NCBI GenBank assembly: GCA_011049715.1
Contig: DRHF01000347.1
Location: 1-38,036, forward strand
Length of the DNA stretch: 38,036 nt
Direction: 5' to 3'
Origin: Desulfobacterales bacterium
GTDB taxonomy: Bacteria; Desulfobacterota; Desulfobacteria; Desulfobacterales; UBA2156
Shown: piece by piece, positions 1 through 7,663 of the stretch
Layout of the letters: every line of letters begins with the position of its first letter
Numbering within the stretch: the first letter of the stretch is position 1
Program-made: the position numbers and the translations under genes
The notes under the pieces: model-generated
Told to the model about the DNA's origin: nothing
The model's database searches: none
The model's input: the letters and a program-made list of their open reading frames with translations, nothing else

Positions 1-19
1 GTACCGCTCGCCCAGCCAA

Positions 20-301
20 TTATTTCTTAAGGGTGAACCGTTCGATCACCGTCAGTAATTCGTCCATGTATTCGTCACTGTGTTCATTGCGGGTCAAAGC
101 GTCCCGGATACAGCCCTGGATATGATCCTGCAGGATGATGGCAGCAACTTTTCTACTGGCCGCGATAACGGAGGAGAGCTGATTGAGCACATCGACACAA
201 TACTTATCCACCTCGACCATCCGCTGGATACCTTTGAGCTGACCTTCCATTCGCCTGAGCCGCACCAGTATTTCTTTTTTATCTTTTACATAGGATGCCA
301 T
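20..301 (-). CDS. csoR: CsoR-type metal-sensing transcriptional repressor
   Basis: This 93-residue all-helical protein belongs to the CsoR/RcnR/FrmR (DUF156) repressor family. Members bind operator DNA as tetramers and release it when a metal or reactive thiol species binds. The sequence carries the C-H-C ligand set at Cys35, His60 and Cys64 (motifs YCVDVL and DHIQGC), the pattern of Cu(I)-sensing CsoR. RcnR would have His at the third position, and the persulfide sensor CstR lacks the His. Basic N-terminal helix residues (RLRRMEGQLKG, 14-24) match the family's DNA-binding face. The gene diverges from the exporter operon at 503, with an operator-like palindrome in front of each, so autorepression and repression of the exporter are likely. 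Copper as effector is inferred from ligands only. The family call is firm. Confidence 0.93.
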   Translation of the reverse strand: MASYVKDKKEILVRLRRMEGQLKGIQRMVEVDKYCVDVLNQLSSVIAASRKVAAIILQDHIQGCIRDALTRNEHSDEYMDELLTVIERFTLKK

Positions 302-325
302 TGAGCTTCCTCCATTTTATAATAA

Positions 326-376
326 GGCCATGGGGGGCATAATTATTAATTTATATATTTTTTTAACAATTGTCAA
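326..376 (-). promoter_or_regulatory. csoR promoter with CsoR-type operator
   Basis: On the minus strand a perfect TTGACA (376-371) is followed by an AT-rich -10 region (TATAAA at 15 nt or TAAATT at 17 nt spacing). A G/C-tract half-palindrome lies at 340-326 (ATGCCCCCCATGGCC on the minus strand), between the promoter and the csoR start. G-tract palindromes of this kind are typical CsoR operators. The site aligns with the one at 435-451, which supports autoregulation. Confidence 0.6.
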
Positions 377-396
377 GAATATAATGCAATTAATAC

Positions 397-451
397 TTGA
401 CATCTAAAATAAACAGACAAATATTGGTTGTAATATGCCCTATGGGGGCAT
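397..451 (+). promoter_or_regulatory. Exporter-operon promoter with CsoR-type operator
   Basis: TTGACA at 397-402 is followed at 17 nt by a weak -10 (AATATT, 420-425). Just downstream, 435-451 reads ATGCCCTATGGGGGCAT, a nearly perfect palindrome matching the site in front of csoR. It lies where a bound repressor would block initiation or early elongation into the exporter operon that starts at 503. The metal or other effector is not visible from the DNA. Confidence 0.6.
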
Positions 452-502
452 TGGGTACTCTATTTATTTCAATAGCCATCAACAGCGAGGCAAATTAAAA
501 AA

Positions 503-3376
503 ATGTCTGATTGGATGAAACGTATAATAAATTTTTTGATACGCAGAAGGATGTTCGGGATCGGCATATTTCTAATTTTGACCCTTATACTGGGGTATCA
601 GGTGATCAACGTCACTTTAAATGCCGATTTCAGCACATATCTGCAGCAGGATGATCCTGTAGTGCAAATGTTCAATTTGATTGGAGAGGAGTATGCGTCC
701 AAATCGATGGCTTTGGTTTTGGTTGAAGCCGATGATGTGTTCACCGCACAGACATTAAAACTGGTACGTGATCTTACAGATGCTTATGAAGCGTTGGACG
801 GAATTGCCTATGTCACCAGCCTCACCAATGTACTCGATTTTAAAAAGACTGAAATGGGATTGGAAGTCGGAAGGCTTATCCGAAAAAGAGTCGTCCCCGA
901 GGACAGGGAGGTTTTGAGACGTCTCAGGGAATATGTCCTCTCCAAGGAAATGTACGTCAAGGACTTGGTCTCAAAAGACGGGAAGTCAACCGTGATCGTC
1001 ACCCGCCTGGCGCATGGGGTGGACGAATATGAGGTGACGAATAAAATAAAAAAAGTCACAGAGACCGTTGCCCCCAATTTCGAGCAAATTTCTTACGGCG
1101 GCATGCCTTTTTTGATGCATTCAATGACCCTGATCATACTTGAAAACATAAAATACTTAAATCCGTTGATGCTCATATTAATGATCGGGGTCCTTTTTGT
1201 GGGTTTTCGCAAGGCCGCGGGGGTTTTTCTGCCGTTGCTGGTCGTGGGGTTCAGCATCATATGGACTGTGGGGTTGATGGCCCTGTTAAATGTTCCTTTC
1301 ACCATGCTGACCGGGATAATGCCGGTTATTCTGATCGCCATGGGCAGTGCCGACGGGATCCATGTCATGAGAAGGTATTATGAAAAACGAAAGTGCGGTG
1401 AGGCGCCTAACAATGCAATTAAAGAGAGTTTTTCAGAGTTGGGTATGCCGATCTTTATCACCACCGTTAGCTCGATGGTCGGCTTTGTTTCCCTTCTTTT
1501 TACCGACTTTTCTGTCATCAAGCAGTTCGGCCTTATTACAGCGCTGGGCATATTTATCGCCATGGTTGTTACCTTTCTACTGATTCCGATCCTTCTTTCT
1601 TTTTCCGGATCAAAAGAATTAAAACCCCAAAAGTCTGAATCGATAAACGGACCACTGTTTATGGAACATCTGGCCAACCTGGTATTCAACCATAAACTAA
1701 AGGTTCTGTTTTTATCCGGTTTAATCGGTATCAGCGCAGGGGTGATTATCCCCAAAATTAAAAAGGATGTGGACTGGTCCCTTTGCCTCAAGAAAGGGAG
1801 CAAAGCCCATTATGCCGAAATGCACCTGCGGCGCGAATTCGGTGGCACCCTGCCGATACAAACGCTGGTAAAAGGGGATCTGAAAGACCCCTCTACTTTA
1901 AAGGCCATGCGATACCTGGAGCGCTATCTGGAAACAGTGGCTTCTGTCGGGCAAACCCAATCGATTGCCAGCGTGGTCAGCGAGATGAATGCGGTGATGA
2001 ACGATCGCTATGTGGTGCCGGAGGCCAGAGACGCTGTGGCGAACCTGTGGTTTTTGATAGAAGGTGAAGAAATCGTCGAGCAACTGGTAAAAGCGGACAG
2101 TTCAGAGGGTCTGATCCAGGCCAAACTCAGCACATGGGACACAGGGATCATGACCGAGGCTGTGGATAAAATCGATCAATTTATCAACGCGCTTCCCGAA
2201 AAGATTATGGTTATAAATATAAACGATGCCTCCCCTGAGATCAGATCAGCCTTGCTCAACATTCGCAGTAAAAGGTTAACCGATAATCTCCTTCGCGATA
2301 TCAGGGCAAAAAAGATCCGTGTTGACAGAGAGAAACTGAATGCCATCGTTGAGTCAGCTGTTTTTGATGGATCCTTGAAGGACGATGTTCACATAATTGT
2401 TCAGCGAAAAGTCCTCGATTACCTTTTGGGTGAGGATGTGGAAATTGAATTTATTCCACAAGCCAGCGCTACAACAATTGCAGATGCTGTCACAGAAGAA
2501 GTCAAGCGAAATCCCGATGTTCAGTTGTCGAAAATTCTGGCCATTGCCAAATCCAACATCCAACAGGCCCTGATGGAAGACCTGAACCAGCTCGCACAAT
2601 CGCTTGCAGCGGGTGTAAAAGAAGTTATCGGGGAGAGCAGGGCTGCATTTGCATTTGAAAAAATAAAGGAGATACTCCCGCCGGGTTCAGCTCGGATTCA
2701 AGACCTTTTCAGAAATCTCAAAGGCGACCTTTGGGAGATCAACGAGGGGTTTATTGCATTGGGGGCGGATGAATACAAAGGGCTTCCGGCGATCCCGGAC
2801 CGTTTGATAAGCAAGGAGATTCCCATCTCCTTTGAAAATACCGGTCTGGCGGCTGTTCTCAAGCAGATGGAGGAAAAGCTGATCCCCTCCCAAATCATGA
2901 GCCTCTTGATCGCCCTTGTTTTGATCGCCATTATCATCGGGTTCATATTTCGCTCCGCCACCATCGGCTGGATAAGCATCGTTCCCATCTCATTGACGAT
3001 TCTGGTTAACTTTGCGGTGATGGGTTATTTTAAAATCGGGTTGGATTCTTTTACGACTATGGTGGCATCGGTGGCCATCGGATTGGGAATTGATACCGAT
3101 ATCCATTTCATATCCTGTTTTAAGCGGGAGTTTTCAAAGATAGGCGACGAACTGAAGGCACTGAAAAAAACGCTTTCTACAACAGGCGTGGCGATCCTTA
3201 TAAACACCCTGACGGTCGGTATCGGTTTTGCAGTCCTTTTATTGTCCGGCGGACAGCATGTGAGGCGGTTTGGAGGACTGGTAGCCCTGACGGTATTCTT
3301 AAGCGCTATATTTTCCTTCACGGTTCTCCCGGCCACTCTGTTGCTGGTCAAACCAAAATTTTTAAAAAGGAGATGA
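503..3376 (+). CDS. MMPL-type RND superfamily exporter
   Basis: A 957-residue inner-membrane protein with the duplicated RND layout. There is one N-terminal membrane segment (about 17-36), a first periplasmic domain, a five-helix bundle (about 213-370), a seventh segment (about 398-416), a second long periplasmic domain, and a final five-helix bundle. Each bundle has the expected acidic helix, in GSADGIHV and GLGIDTDIHF, fitting proton-coupled export. It resembles the COG1033/MMPL group more than CusA or AcrB: the periplasmic domains differ and no adaptor (MFP) gene is present. Its stop codon lies inside the ribosome-binding region of the next gene, so the three genes at 503-5389 form one operon. 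The divergent CsoR suggests control by metal or a thiol-reactive signal. The cargo is unknown; lipid, hopanoid or lipoprotein-linked export is possible. Confidence 0.88.
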   Translation: MSDWMKRIINFLIRRRMFGIGIFLILTLILGYQVINVTLNADFSTYLQQDDPVVQMFNLIGEEYASKSMALVLVEADDVFTAQTLKLVRDLTDAYEALDGIAYVTSLTNVLDFKKTEMGLEVGRLIRKRVVPEDREVLRRLREYVLSKEMYVKDLVSKDGKSTVIVTRLAHGVDEYEVTNKIKKVTETVAPNFEQISYGGMPFLMHSMTLIILENIKYLNPLMLILMIGVLFVGFRKAAGVFLPLLVVGFSIIWTVGLMALLNVPFTMLTGIMPVILIAMGSADGIHVMRRYYEKRKCGEAPNNAIKESFSELGMPIFITTVSSMVGFVSLLFTDFSVIKQFGLITALGIFIAMVVTFLLIPILLSFSGSKELKPQKSESINGPLFMEHLANLVFNHKLKVLFLSGLIGISAGVIIPKIKKDVDWSLCLKKGSKAHYAEMHLRREFGGTLPIQTLVKGDLKDPSTLKAMRYLERYLETVASVGQTQSIASVVSEMNAVMNDRYVVPEARDAVANLWFLIEGEEIVEQLVKADSSEGLIQAKLSTWDTGIMTEAVDKIDQFINALPEKIMVININDASPEIRSALLNIRSKRLTDNLLRDIRAKKIRVDREKLNAIVESAVFDGSLKDDVHIIVQRKVLDYLLGEDVEIEFIPQASATTIADAVTEEVKRNPDVQLSKILAIAKSNIQQALMEDLNQLAQSLAAGVKEVIGESRAAFAFEKIKEILPPGSARIQDLFRNLKGDLWEINEGFIALGADEYKGLPAIPDRLISKEIPISFENTGLAAVLKQMEEKLIPSQIMSLLIALVLIAIIIGFIFRSATIGWISIVPISLTILVNFAVMGYFKIGLDSFTTMVASVAIGLGIDTDIHFISCFKREFSKIGDELKALKKTLSTTGVAILINTLTVGIGFAVLLLSGGQHVRRFGGLVALTVFLSAIFSFTVLPATLLLVKPKFLKRR

Positions 3377-3378
3377 GA

Positions 3379-4125
3379 ATGAAAAGGTTATTAACCATCG
3401 CAATCATAGCGCTACTTACCTTAAATGCTGAAAACCTGCTGGCACAAAGTGGAAACGAGATATTAAAACGGACAGAGGAGGCCATCAATGCGCCCCGGGA
3501 TCGCACGGTCAAAGAAAAGATGACCCTCATCAAGGCCGACGGGACCCGGAAGAAGCGCACCATTTTGTTTTACCAAAAGGGCAGCGATAAAAGACTGATT
3601 CTGTTTTTACTCCCGGCGGATGTGAAAGGGGTAGGGTTTCTGTCCCTTTCCGAAGATCGGATGTACCTTTACATGCCCGCTTTTCGGAAAATCAGGCGGA
3701 TTGCTTCCCACATCAAGAACGAGAATTTTATGGGGACGGACTTTTCATATGAGGATATGGCGGAGACCGAATATACGGACGACTACAGCGCAAAGATAGA
3801 TAAAGAATCGGCCGGCACCTACACGTTGGAACTGACTCCCCTCCCCAACGCCGATGTCAGCTATTCGAAACTAAAGATGGAGGTGGATAAAAAGACCTTT
3901 CTGCCGCTTAAGATCGAGTTTTATGCCAAAAGAGGCAGGTTGATTAAAAGGCAGACCTCCATGGATTTGAAAAAGGTCGATAATTATTGGATTGTAGGGC
4001 AGGTAACAATGGAGACGATCAAAACCGCCCATCGTACGGTCCTGGACCTGGTTGAAATCAAACATGACAGCGGCCTTTCCGATCGGTTCTTTACCACTAG
4101 AAACCTTAAAAAGCTGGCCCGGTGA
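3379..4125 (+). CDS. LolA-like outer membrane lipoprotein-sorting protein
   Basis: A periplasmic protein of 248 residues with an N-terminal signal peptide ending near ENLLAQ. The body matches the LolA/LolB-like 'outer membrane lipoprotein-sorting protein' family (COG2834-like): the KEKMTLIKADG start, repeated beta-strand segments, and the closing part where the substrate-dependent barrel is completed. Family members carry hydrophobic cargo across the periplasm and are often encoded with MMPL exporters and outer-membrane barrels. I chose ATG 3379 because AGGAG at 3368-3372 is six bases upstream; an in-frame ATG at 3373 overlaps the exporter stop. The neighbours suggest it takes cargo from the RND exporter. 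No lipobox Cys is present, so it is probably soluble. Which cargo it carries cannot be read from sequence. Confidence 0.82.
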   Translation: MKRLLTIAIIALLTLNAENLLAQSGNEILKRTEEAINAPRDRTVKEKMTLIKADGTRKKRTILFYQKGSDKRLILFLLPADVKGVGFLSLSEDRMYLYMPAFRKIRRIASHIKNENFMGTDFSYEDMAETEYTDDYSAKIDKESAGTYTLELTPLPNADVSYSKLKMEVDKKTFLPLKIEFYAKRGRLIKRQTSMDLKKVDNYWIVGQVTMETIKTAHRTVLDLVEIKHDSGLSDRFFTTRNLKKLAR

Positions 4126-4138
4126 GATAGATTTTGTG

Positions 4139-5389
4139 ATGAGGAAACATATTGCTTTGATCCTTTGGTTGTTTTTTTCATTTGATTTTTCAATGGGTTT
4201 TGCCGGCGCCGAGGTTAAAGGTCCGGACATAAGCGGCTTTTTTGAAATCGAAAAACGCTTGAATATCAGTGATGGCATAACAAATGGCGATACATACGGG
4301 ACGCTGTACACTGAAGCGAATTATTCCCCGTTGTCAGATCTGTTTGCTCAGATCAGCTTGAAGACCCGGTACTACGATCTTCCTGTTTTAGAAGATTTAC
4401 CTTCGGTCAGTGAGATAGAAAGCGATTATCCGGTCGATCTTTTGCTTTGGGAGGCCTATGTGGAGCTCAGTCAATTCCTATGGGAGGATCTTGATCTGAA
4501 GATCGGAAAACAGCGGATCGCCTGGGGAAAAGCGGATAAATTCAATCCCACCGACAATTTGAACCCGAATGATCTTACCGATTTTCTTGACTTTGAAGCC
4601 AAGGTGCCGTCCCTGGCCTTAAAAGCAAGTTATTATGTAAATGACTATACCCTTACGGCCGTGTGGCTTCCTTTTTTTGAGCCGGCCCTGTTCCCCAGAG
4701 GCGGTACAACATTTTTGTTCGGTCAACCCCCTGATCGGGTGAAATTGCCTGCAAAAACTCTGGAAAATGGGATGTTTGCCCTGAAATTTGGGGGCAACGC
4801 TTTCAACATCGACTATTCCCTGAGTTATTTTAAGGGATTTGACGACATACCGGTTGTGACTTCCTTTTCAGACAGCCTTGAGATCGGCTTTCCCGAATTG
4901 CAGGCTGTGGGGTTTGATTTTTCAGGAGAGTTTCGTTCTATCGGATTTTGGGGTGAACTGGCCCTGCTTTTTCCAAAAGAGTTACGATCAGGCCCGGTTG
5001 AAATACAATCCGATGATCCCTATCTGAAATATACATTTGGCGTGGATTACACCTTCACAAACGGCATTTATTTAGAGGCTCAGTATGTTCGCGGTTTTTT
5101 TACCGAGAGAGGACAAGACAATCTGCATGATTATCTTATCGCCAAGATAGAAAAAAAAATTCTCAATGACGATCTTGTCCTGTCCCTCGGCGGTGGTCTG
5201 GAAGCAGGTGATACCGATCGAATCAATGAAAACTACGGCCCTATGCTTTTCCCGGAGATAAGATATCAGGGAATCGATAATGTGGAGATTACCGCAGGTA
5301 TCTATCTATTTGACGGAAAAAAGGAAACCTTTTTGGGCGGATGGAAAGAGCTGGATCAAACGTATGTGAAGATAAAGTATGATTTTTAG
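4139..5389 (+). CDS. DUF1302-like outer membrane beta-barrel protein
   Basis: A 416-residue protein starting at ATG 4139, which gives a clean signal peptide (MRKHIALILWLFFSF and on to GFAGA). An in-frame ATG 29 codons upstream would place the signal internally and lie within the preceding gene. The mature part alternates short amphipathic strands and ends in Phe (KYDF), the usual outer-membrane barrel insertion signal. The segment GKQRIAWGKADKFNPTDNLN resembles the conserved region of DUF1302-type barrels, which commonly sit beside RND/LolA-like pairs. It lies 13 bp after the LolA-like gene, so the operon would supply inner-membrane, periplasmic and outer-membrane components of one export path. 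It may be the exit channel or receptor; that role is inferred. Confidence 0.75.
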   Translation: MRKHIALILWLFFSFDFSMGFAGAEVKGPDISGFFEIEKRLNISDGITNGDTYGTLYTEANYSPLSDLFAQISLKTRYYDLPVLEDLPSVSEIESDYPVDLLLWEAYVELSQFLWEDLDLKIGKQRIAWGKADKFNPTDNLNPNDLTDFLDFEAKVPSLALKASYYVNDYTLTAVWLPFFEPALFPRGGTTFLFGQPPDRVKLPAKTLENGMFALKFGGNAFNIDYSLSYFKGFDDIPVVTSFSDSLEIGFPELQAVGFDFSGEFRSIGFWGELALLFPKELRSGPVEIQSDDPYLKYTFGVDYTFTNGIYLEAQYVRGFFTERGQDNLHDYLIAKIEKKILNDDLVLSLGGGLEAGDTDRINENYGPMLFPEIRYQGIDNVEITAGIYLFDGKKETFLGGWKELDQTYVKIKYDF

Positions 5390-5402
5390 ATAAAGCAATG
5401 CT

Positions 5403-5562
5403 GACAGTCTCGTAAAAAGTAGAAATTAGACGGCAAAGTAATCCGCCGGAGGCGGGTCAAATTCAAGGCGCGCAAATCCTGAGGAATGAGGCGTACTTAC
5501 AGTACGCTGCAATGACAAAGGATGCAGCGCAACACAGAAGTTGGACTTTTTACGAAGCCGTC
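5403..5562. mobile_element. 160-bp MITE-like inverted-repeat element
   Basis: The ends are 18-bp inverted repeats, GACAGTCTCGTAAAAAGT (5403-5420) and the complement of 5545-5562, matching at 15 of 18 positions. AATGCT flanks the element directly on both sides (5397-5402 and 5563-5568; 8 bp if the terminal bases are counted), as expected of a target-site duplication. Inside are two perfect small hairpins, CCGCC/GGCGG at 5443-5455 and GCGTACT/AGTACGC at 5491-5507. It has no coding capacity. It sits between the convergent genes ending at 5389 and 5573, the least damaging spot, and may fold as a bidirectional terminator. A transposase family cannot be assigned. Confidence 0.72.
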
Positions 5563-5572
5563 AATGCTGGTT

Positions 5573-6265
5573 TTAAAAGCGAAGAGAGGGAATGCCAAAA
5601 AGGGGGTAATTACCATCGATATTCCCGATTCCTAAGCCCAAAATGCCTTTGCTTGAGAACAATTGAGGGGCATCGAAAAAATCGTTAAAACCGTATGGCG
5701 CGACATCGTAGTCCGCCAAGGCCATAAAAGGAATCTTCCTTTCGCTCATCATATCAGGAAAATGGGTATGGGTGATGGCCAAAAACTGAATCCCTTCCGG
5801 GCCACATCCGGTGTTTTCTTGAAGAATTTTACGAAATTGGGATACGTTCAATGTTTGGAATTTATCTCCCGGGCAAAACTTTACAAAATAAAAACCTTTT
5901 GGTCTGGGCGGCGCACCGGGACGCAATCGAATATAATCCTTTTTATCAAAATCGATATATTCACATTGCCATGCTCTTTTCTTTCTGCATTTGCAAGCAT
6001 AGTCCCACACCAATTTGCCTGATCGTATTGAATCAGCGTGGCCGCTCCCATCATCCCCAAAACCATAGCAAAGGATCGCTCCGATAAATCCTTCATGCCG
6101 ATCACTATCTGTTAACCAGGGAGAAGGTTCGATTTGATCGAATTCACTTTTTTGGATCCCCCAAGCCATTTTCCGATTGGCCCGGCGCCAGGCTTTGATC
6201 TGCAGCGGCAGCGGCAGGATTAGTTGGGGATCGTTTTCCGATTTATCTTTTAAAAACTTTATCAT
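5573..6265 (-). CDS. Unrecognised 230-residue protein
   Basis: I do not recognise this family. The protein looks cytoplasmic, with no signal peptide or membrane segment. It has scattered cysteines (LCYGF, ACKCRKK, QCEY, KFCPGD, TGCGPE) and ends in a Gly/Phe-rich tail. Composition and length look like a genuine gene. It ends 11 bp before the right end of the MITE-like element. The start ATG is preceded by only a weak GCGGA, and its first bases overlap (ATGA) the stop of a 13-codon frame that has a better ribosome-binding site (6262-6303). Translation may therefore be coupled to a tiny upstream peptide, or the annotated start may be wrong. It is the last gene of the minus-strand run below degP. 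Confidence 0.6.
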   Translation of the reverse strand: MIKFLKDKSENDPQLILPLPLQIKAWRRANRKMAWGIQKSEFDQIEPSPWLTDSDRHEGFIGAILCYGFGDDGSGHADSIRSGKLVWDYACKCRKKRAWQCEYIDFDKKDYIRLRPGAPPRPKGFYFVKFCPGDKFQTLNVSQFRKILQENTGCGPEGIQFLAITHTHFPDMMSERKIPFMALADYDVAPYGFNDFFDAPQLFSSKGILGLGIGNIDGNYPLFGIPSLRF

Positions 6266-6437
6266 TCCGCAATTCCAGTAGAGCGTTCATCTCCTGGCTT
6301 CATCACTGTCCTTTTTCCCTATCGGAGCCTGCCTGGAATCGATATAATCGACTGACTTACCACCTCGGGTCCGGGACAGGTAAAATTTGTCAATAAATTT
6401 AGAAAAAGAATTTTTCCGTTGGAGCGAGATACGGAGA

Positions 6438-6938
6438 TTACGTGCCAAATTTTCGATCGATCTCAGCCTGAATTTCCGCTGGGGTTGCTCCCTGATCGTG
6501 CATTCGAGACGCTAACAGCGCCTCATCCAGACAGATCCCTCATGTGGATGCGTGCGTTTCGACATAACAGCTCAACAAGTTTTTGTGACCGTGACCCTCC
6601 CGGCACCGGCAATAACAGTAGAGCTGATCAAGTACTTCCGGTATATCACGCGCGACCTGATAGGCCCTCCTAACCTTGCCTGTAAACCATTGAGGTGTTA
6701 GGGTAGATCCTTTCTCCCGGAGATTGACATTCGCTTTTTTCAAATTTGTACTCTCAGGGGAGGGCTTTTGTTTCTTTTCCTCCTGAGTCAGAAAATAGCC
6801 CCCGAAAATGATCAACGCAGCACCAACAGCCAAGGCAAAAAAGGTGTACTTGGATCTTTTTTTCGGTTTCGGCGCGGTCTTTATCGGTGAAGTGGTATGT
6901 TTTTTTGATCTCTGTTTTTTTTTCTTTCCCATAGTCAT
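6438..6938 (-). CDS. PCYCGC-family membrane-anchored protein, putative selenoprotein (UGA = Sec133)
   Basis: Read without recoding, the frame stops at UGA (6542-6540) after 132 residues. Reading through gives 33 more residues to TAA at 6440-6438, and they complete the PCYCGC family (PF13798 type): LYCYCRC (Cys108, 110, 112), GHGHKNLLSCYVETHAST, then U-GIC-LDEA and a closing EIQAEIDRKFG. Family members have CxxC at this point, so UGA replaces the first Cys of CxxC, giving UxxC (Sec133, Cys136). An SECIS-like hairpin follows at once. The N-terminus is Lys-rich with one membrane helix (about 31-51), so the Cys-rich domain probably faces the periplasm. ATG 6932 (third codon) fits AAGGA spacing better than ATG 6938. 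The gene lies downstream of ccmH, which suits a thiol/selenol redox or metal-handling job, but the biochemical role of the family is unclear to me. Confidence 0.8.
6506..6524 (-). promoter_or_regulatory. SECIS-like hairpin just after the in-frame UGA
   Basis: The minus strand reads GAGGCGCTGTTAGCGTCTC, an eight-pair stem (seven Watson-Crick and one G-U) with a GUU apical loop. The stem begins 15 nt after the UGA and the loop lies about 24 nt after it. Bacterial SECIS elements are hairpins inside the coding region directly downstream of UGA, with the apical loop roughly 16-37 nt away and G/U in the loop, as recognised by SelB. The position and loop fit. Codons here also encode the conserved LDEALLAS, so some of the pairing could be coincidental. 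Confidence 0.65.
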
Positions 6939-7011
6939 TTTCCTTTTTTGTTTTTATTTTAATAAGTTGCCATCTTTCAACCGTGCCGGGTGAAATATTA
7001 CTCGCGTTTCA

Positions 7012-7497
7012 TCAGACCTCAAATTCTTTTAATTCTCTCTCCACACGCTCTTTGTATTCAGCCAGATGGGTCTCATCGGAAAAGGAAACTGTTTCCATCT
7101 GAACCTTTGTAGACCATCGACGAATCAAAAAATAAATTCCAACTGCCACTAGGACGACGGATACGAACGGCAAAAACCACAGCATCAGGTTAAACCCCTT
7201 TTTATTGGGCTTGGCCATGATCCGTTCCCCGTATTTGCTTACAAAGTATTGTAATATCTCTTCTTTGGTTTCGCCCTGGCGCAGCTTTTTTAAGACCAAA
7301 TTCCGCATCTGGGTGCTGGTGCCGCTATTGGATTGCGCGATGGTCTGACCGGCACAGATAGGGCACATAATGCGACTATAAATTTCTCTGGCCGTCTTTT
7401 CCAGCGCTCCTTCTGCCGGATATTGGGCGAAAACCGTCGGGTTTGAAAAAGGCAGCGTGAAAAGGAACAGCCCGATAAAGATGATTTTGTACTTCAT
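7012..7497 (-). CDS. ccmH: CcmH/NrfF-family cytochrome c biogenesis thiol protein
   Basis: A 161-residue protein with an N-terminal signal peptide (cleavage near VFAQ) and the CxxC motif RIMCPICAGQ (Cys45, Cys48) of the CcmH/CycL/NrfF family. A helical hairpin domain (TQMRNLVLKKLRQGETKEEILQ, seen in pieces at 60-85) and a C-terminal membrane helix (about 103-125) follow. CcmH reduces apocytochrome c cysteines or the CcmG disulfide before haem attachment in System I maturation, on the periplasmic face. The family normally has LRCxxC; here Met replaces Leu-Arg context (IMC). No other ccm gene is within the window. It is followed 73 bp later by the PCYCGC-type putative selenoprotein, suggesting a shared periplasmic redox function. 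Confidence 0.9.
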   Translation of the reverse strand: MKYKIIFIGLFLFTLPFSNPTVFAQYPAEGALEKTAREIYSRIMCPICAGQTIAQSNSGTSTQMRNLVLKKLRQGETKEEILQYFVSKYGERIMAKPNKKGFNLMLWFLPFVSVVLVAVGIYFLIRRWSTKVQMETVSFSDETHLAEYKERVERELKEFEV

Positions 7498-7539
7498 AGC
7501 TTTGCGCCCATTTTATTTTAGCAAACCCCTTTTTGGTAA

Positions 7540-7558
7540 CCTACGGTGACCCAGTAGG
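7540..7558. repeat. Small hairpin in the ccmH leader
   Basis: CCTAC (7540-7544) pairs with GTAGG (7554-7558) around a nine-base loop containing GGTGACC. The surrounding 166 bp between the methyltransferase stop and ccmH contain no convincing gene. The block may be part of a dispersed intergenic repeat, but no second copy is present in this window, so that is only a suspicion. Confidence 0.3.
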
Positions 7559-7663
7559 CTTCGAATACGAACAACGGGGAAAAGCCGCTCTAGTTAAATC
7601 CTTGAAACCATCCTGACCAAAAAAGAAAGAGGGAAATTGAAAAAATATTTGTCGGAATTTTTA

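Noticed and set aside
7498-7663. Possible cyclic-di-GMP riboswitch in the ccmH leader
   Set aside because: The sequence GGGCGCAAAGCT recalls the GEMM core, but the two-helix scaffold and conserved receptor bases are absent.
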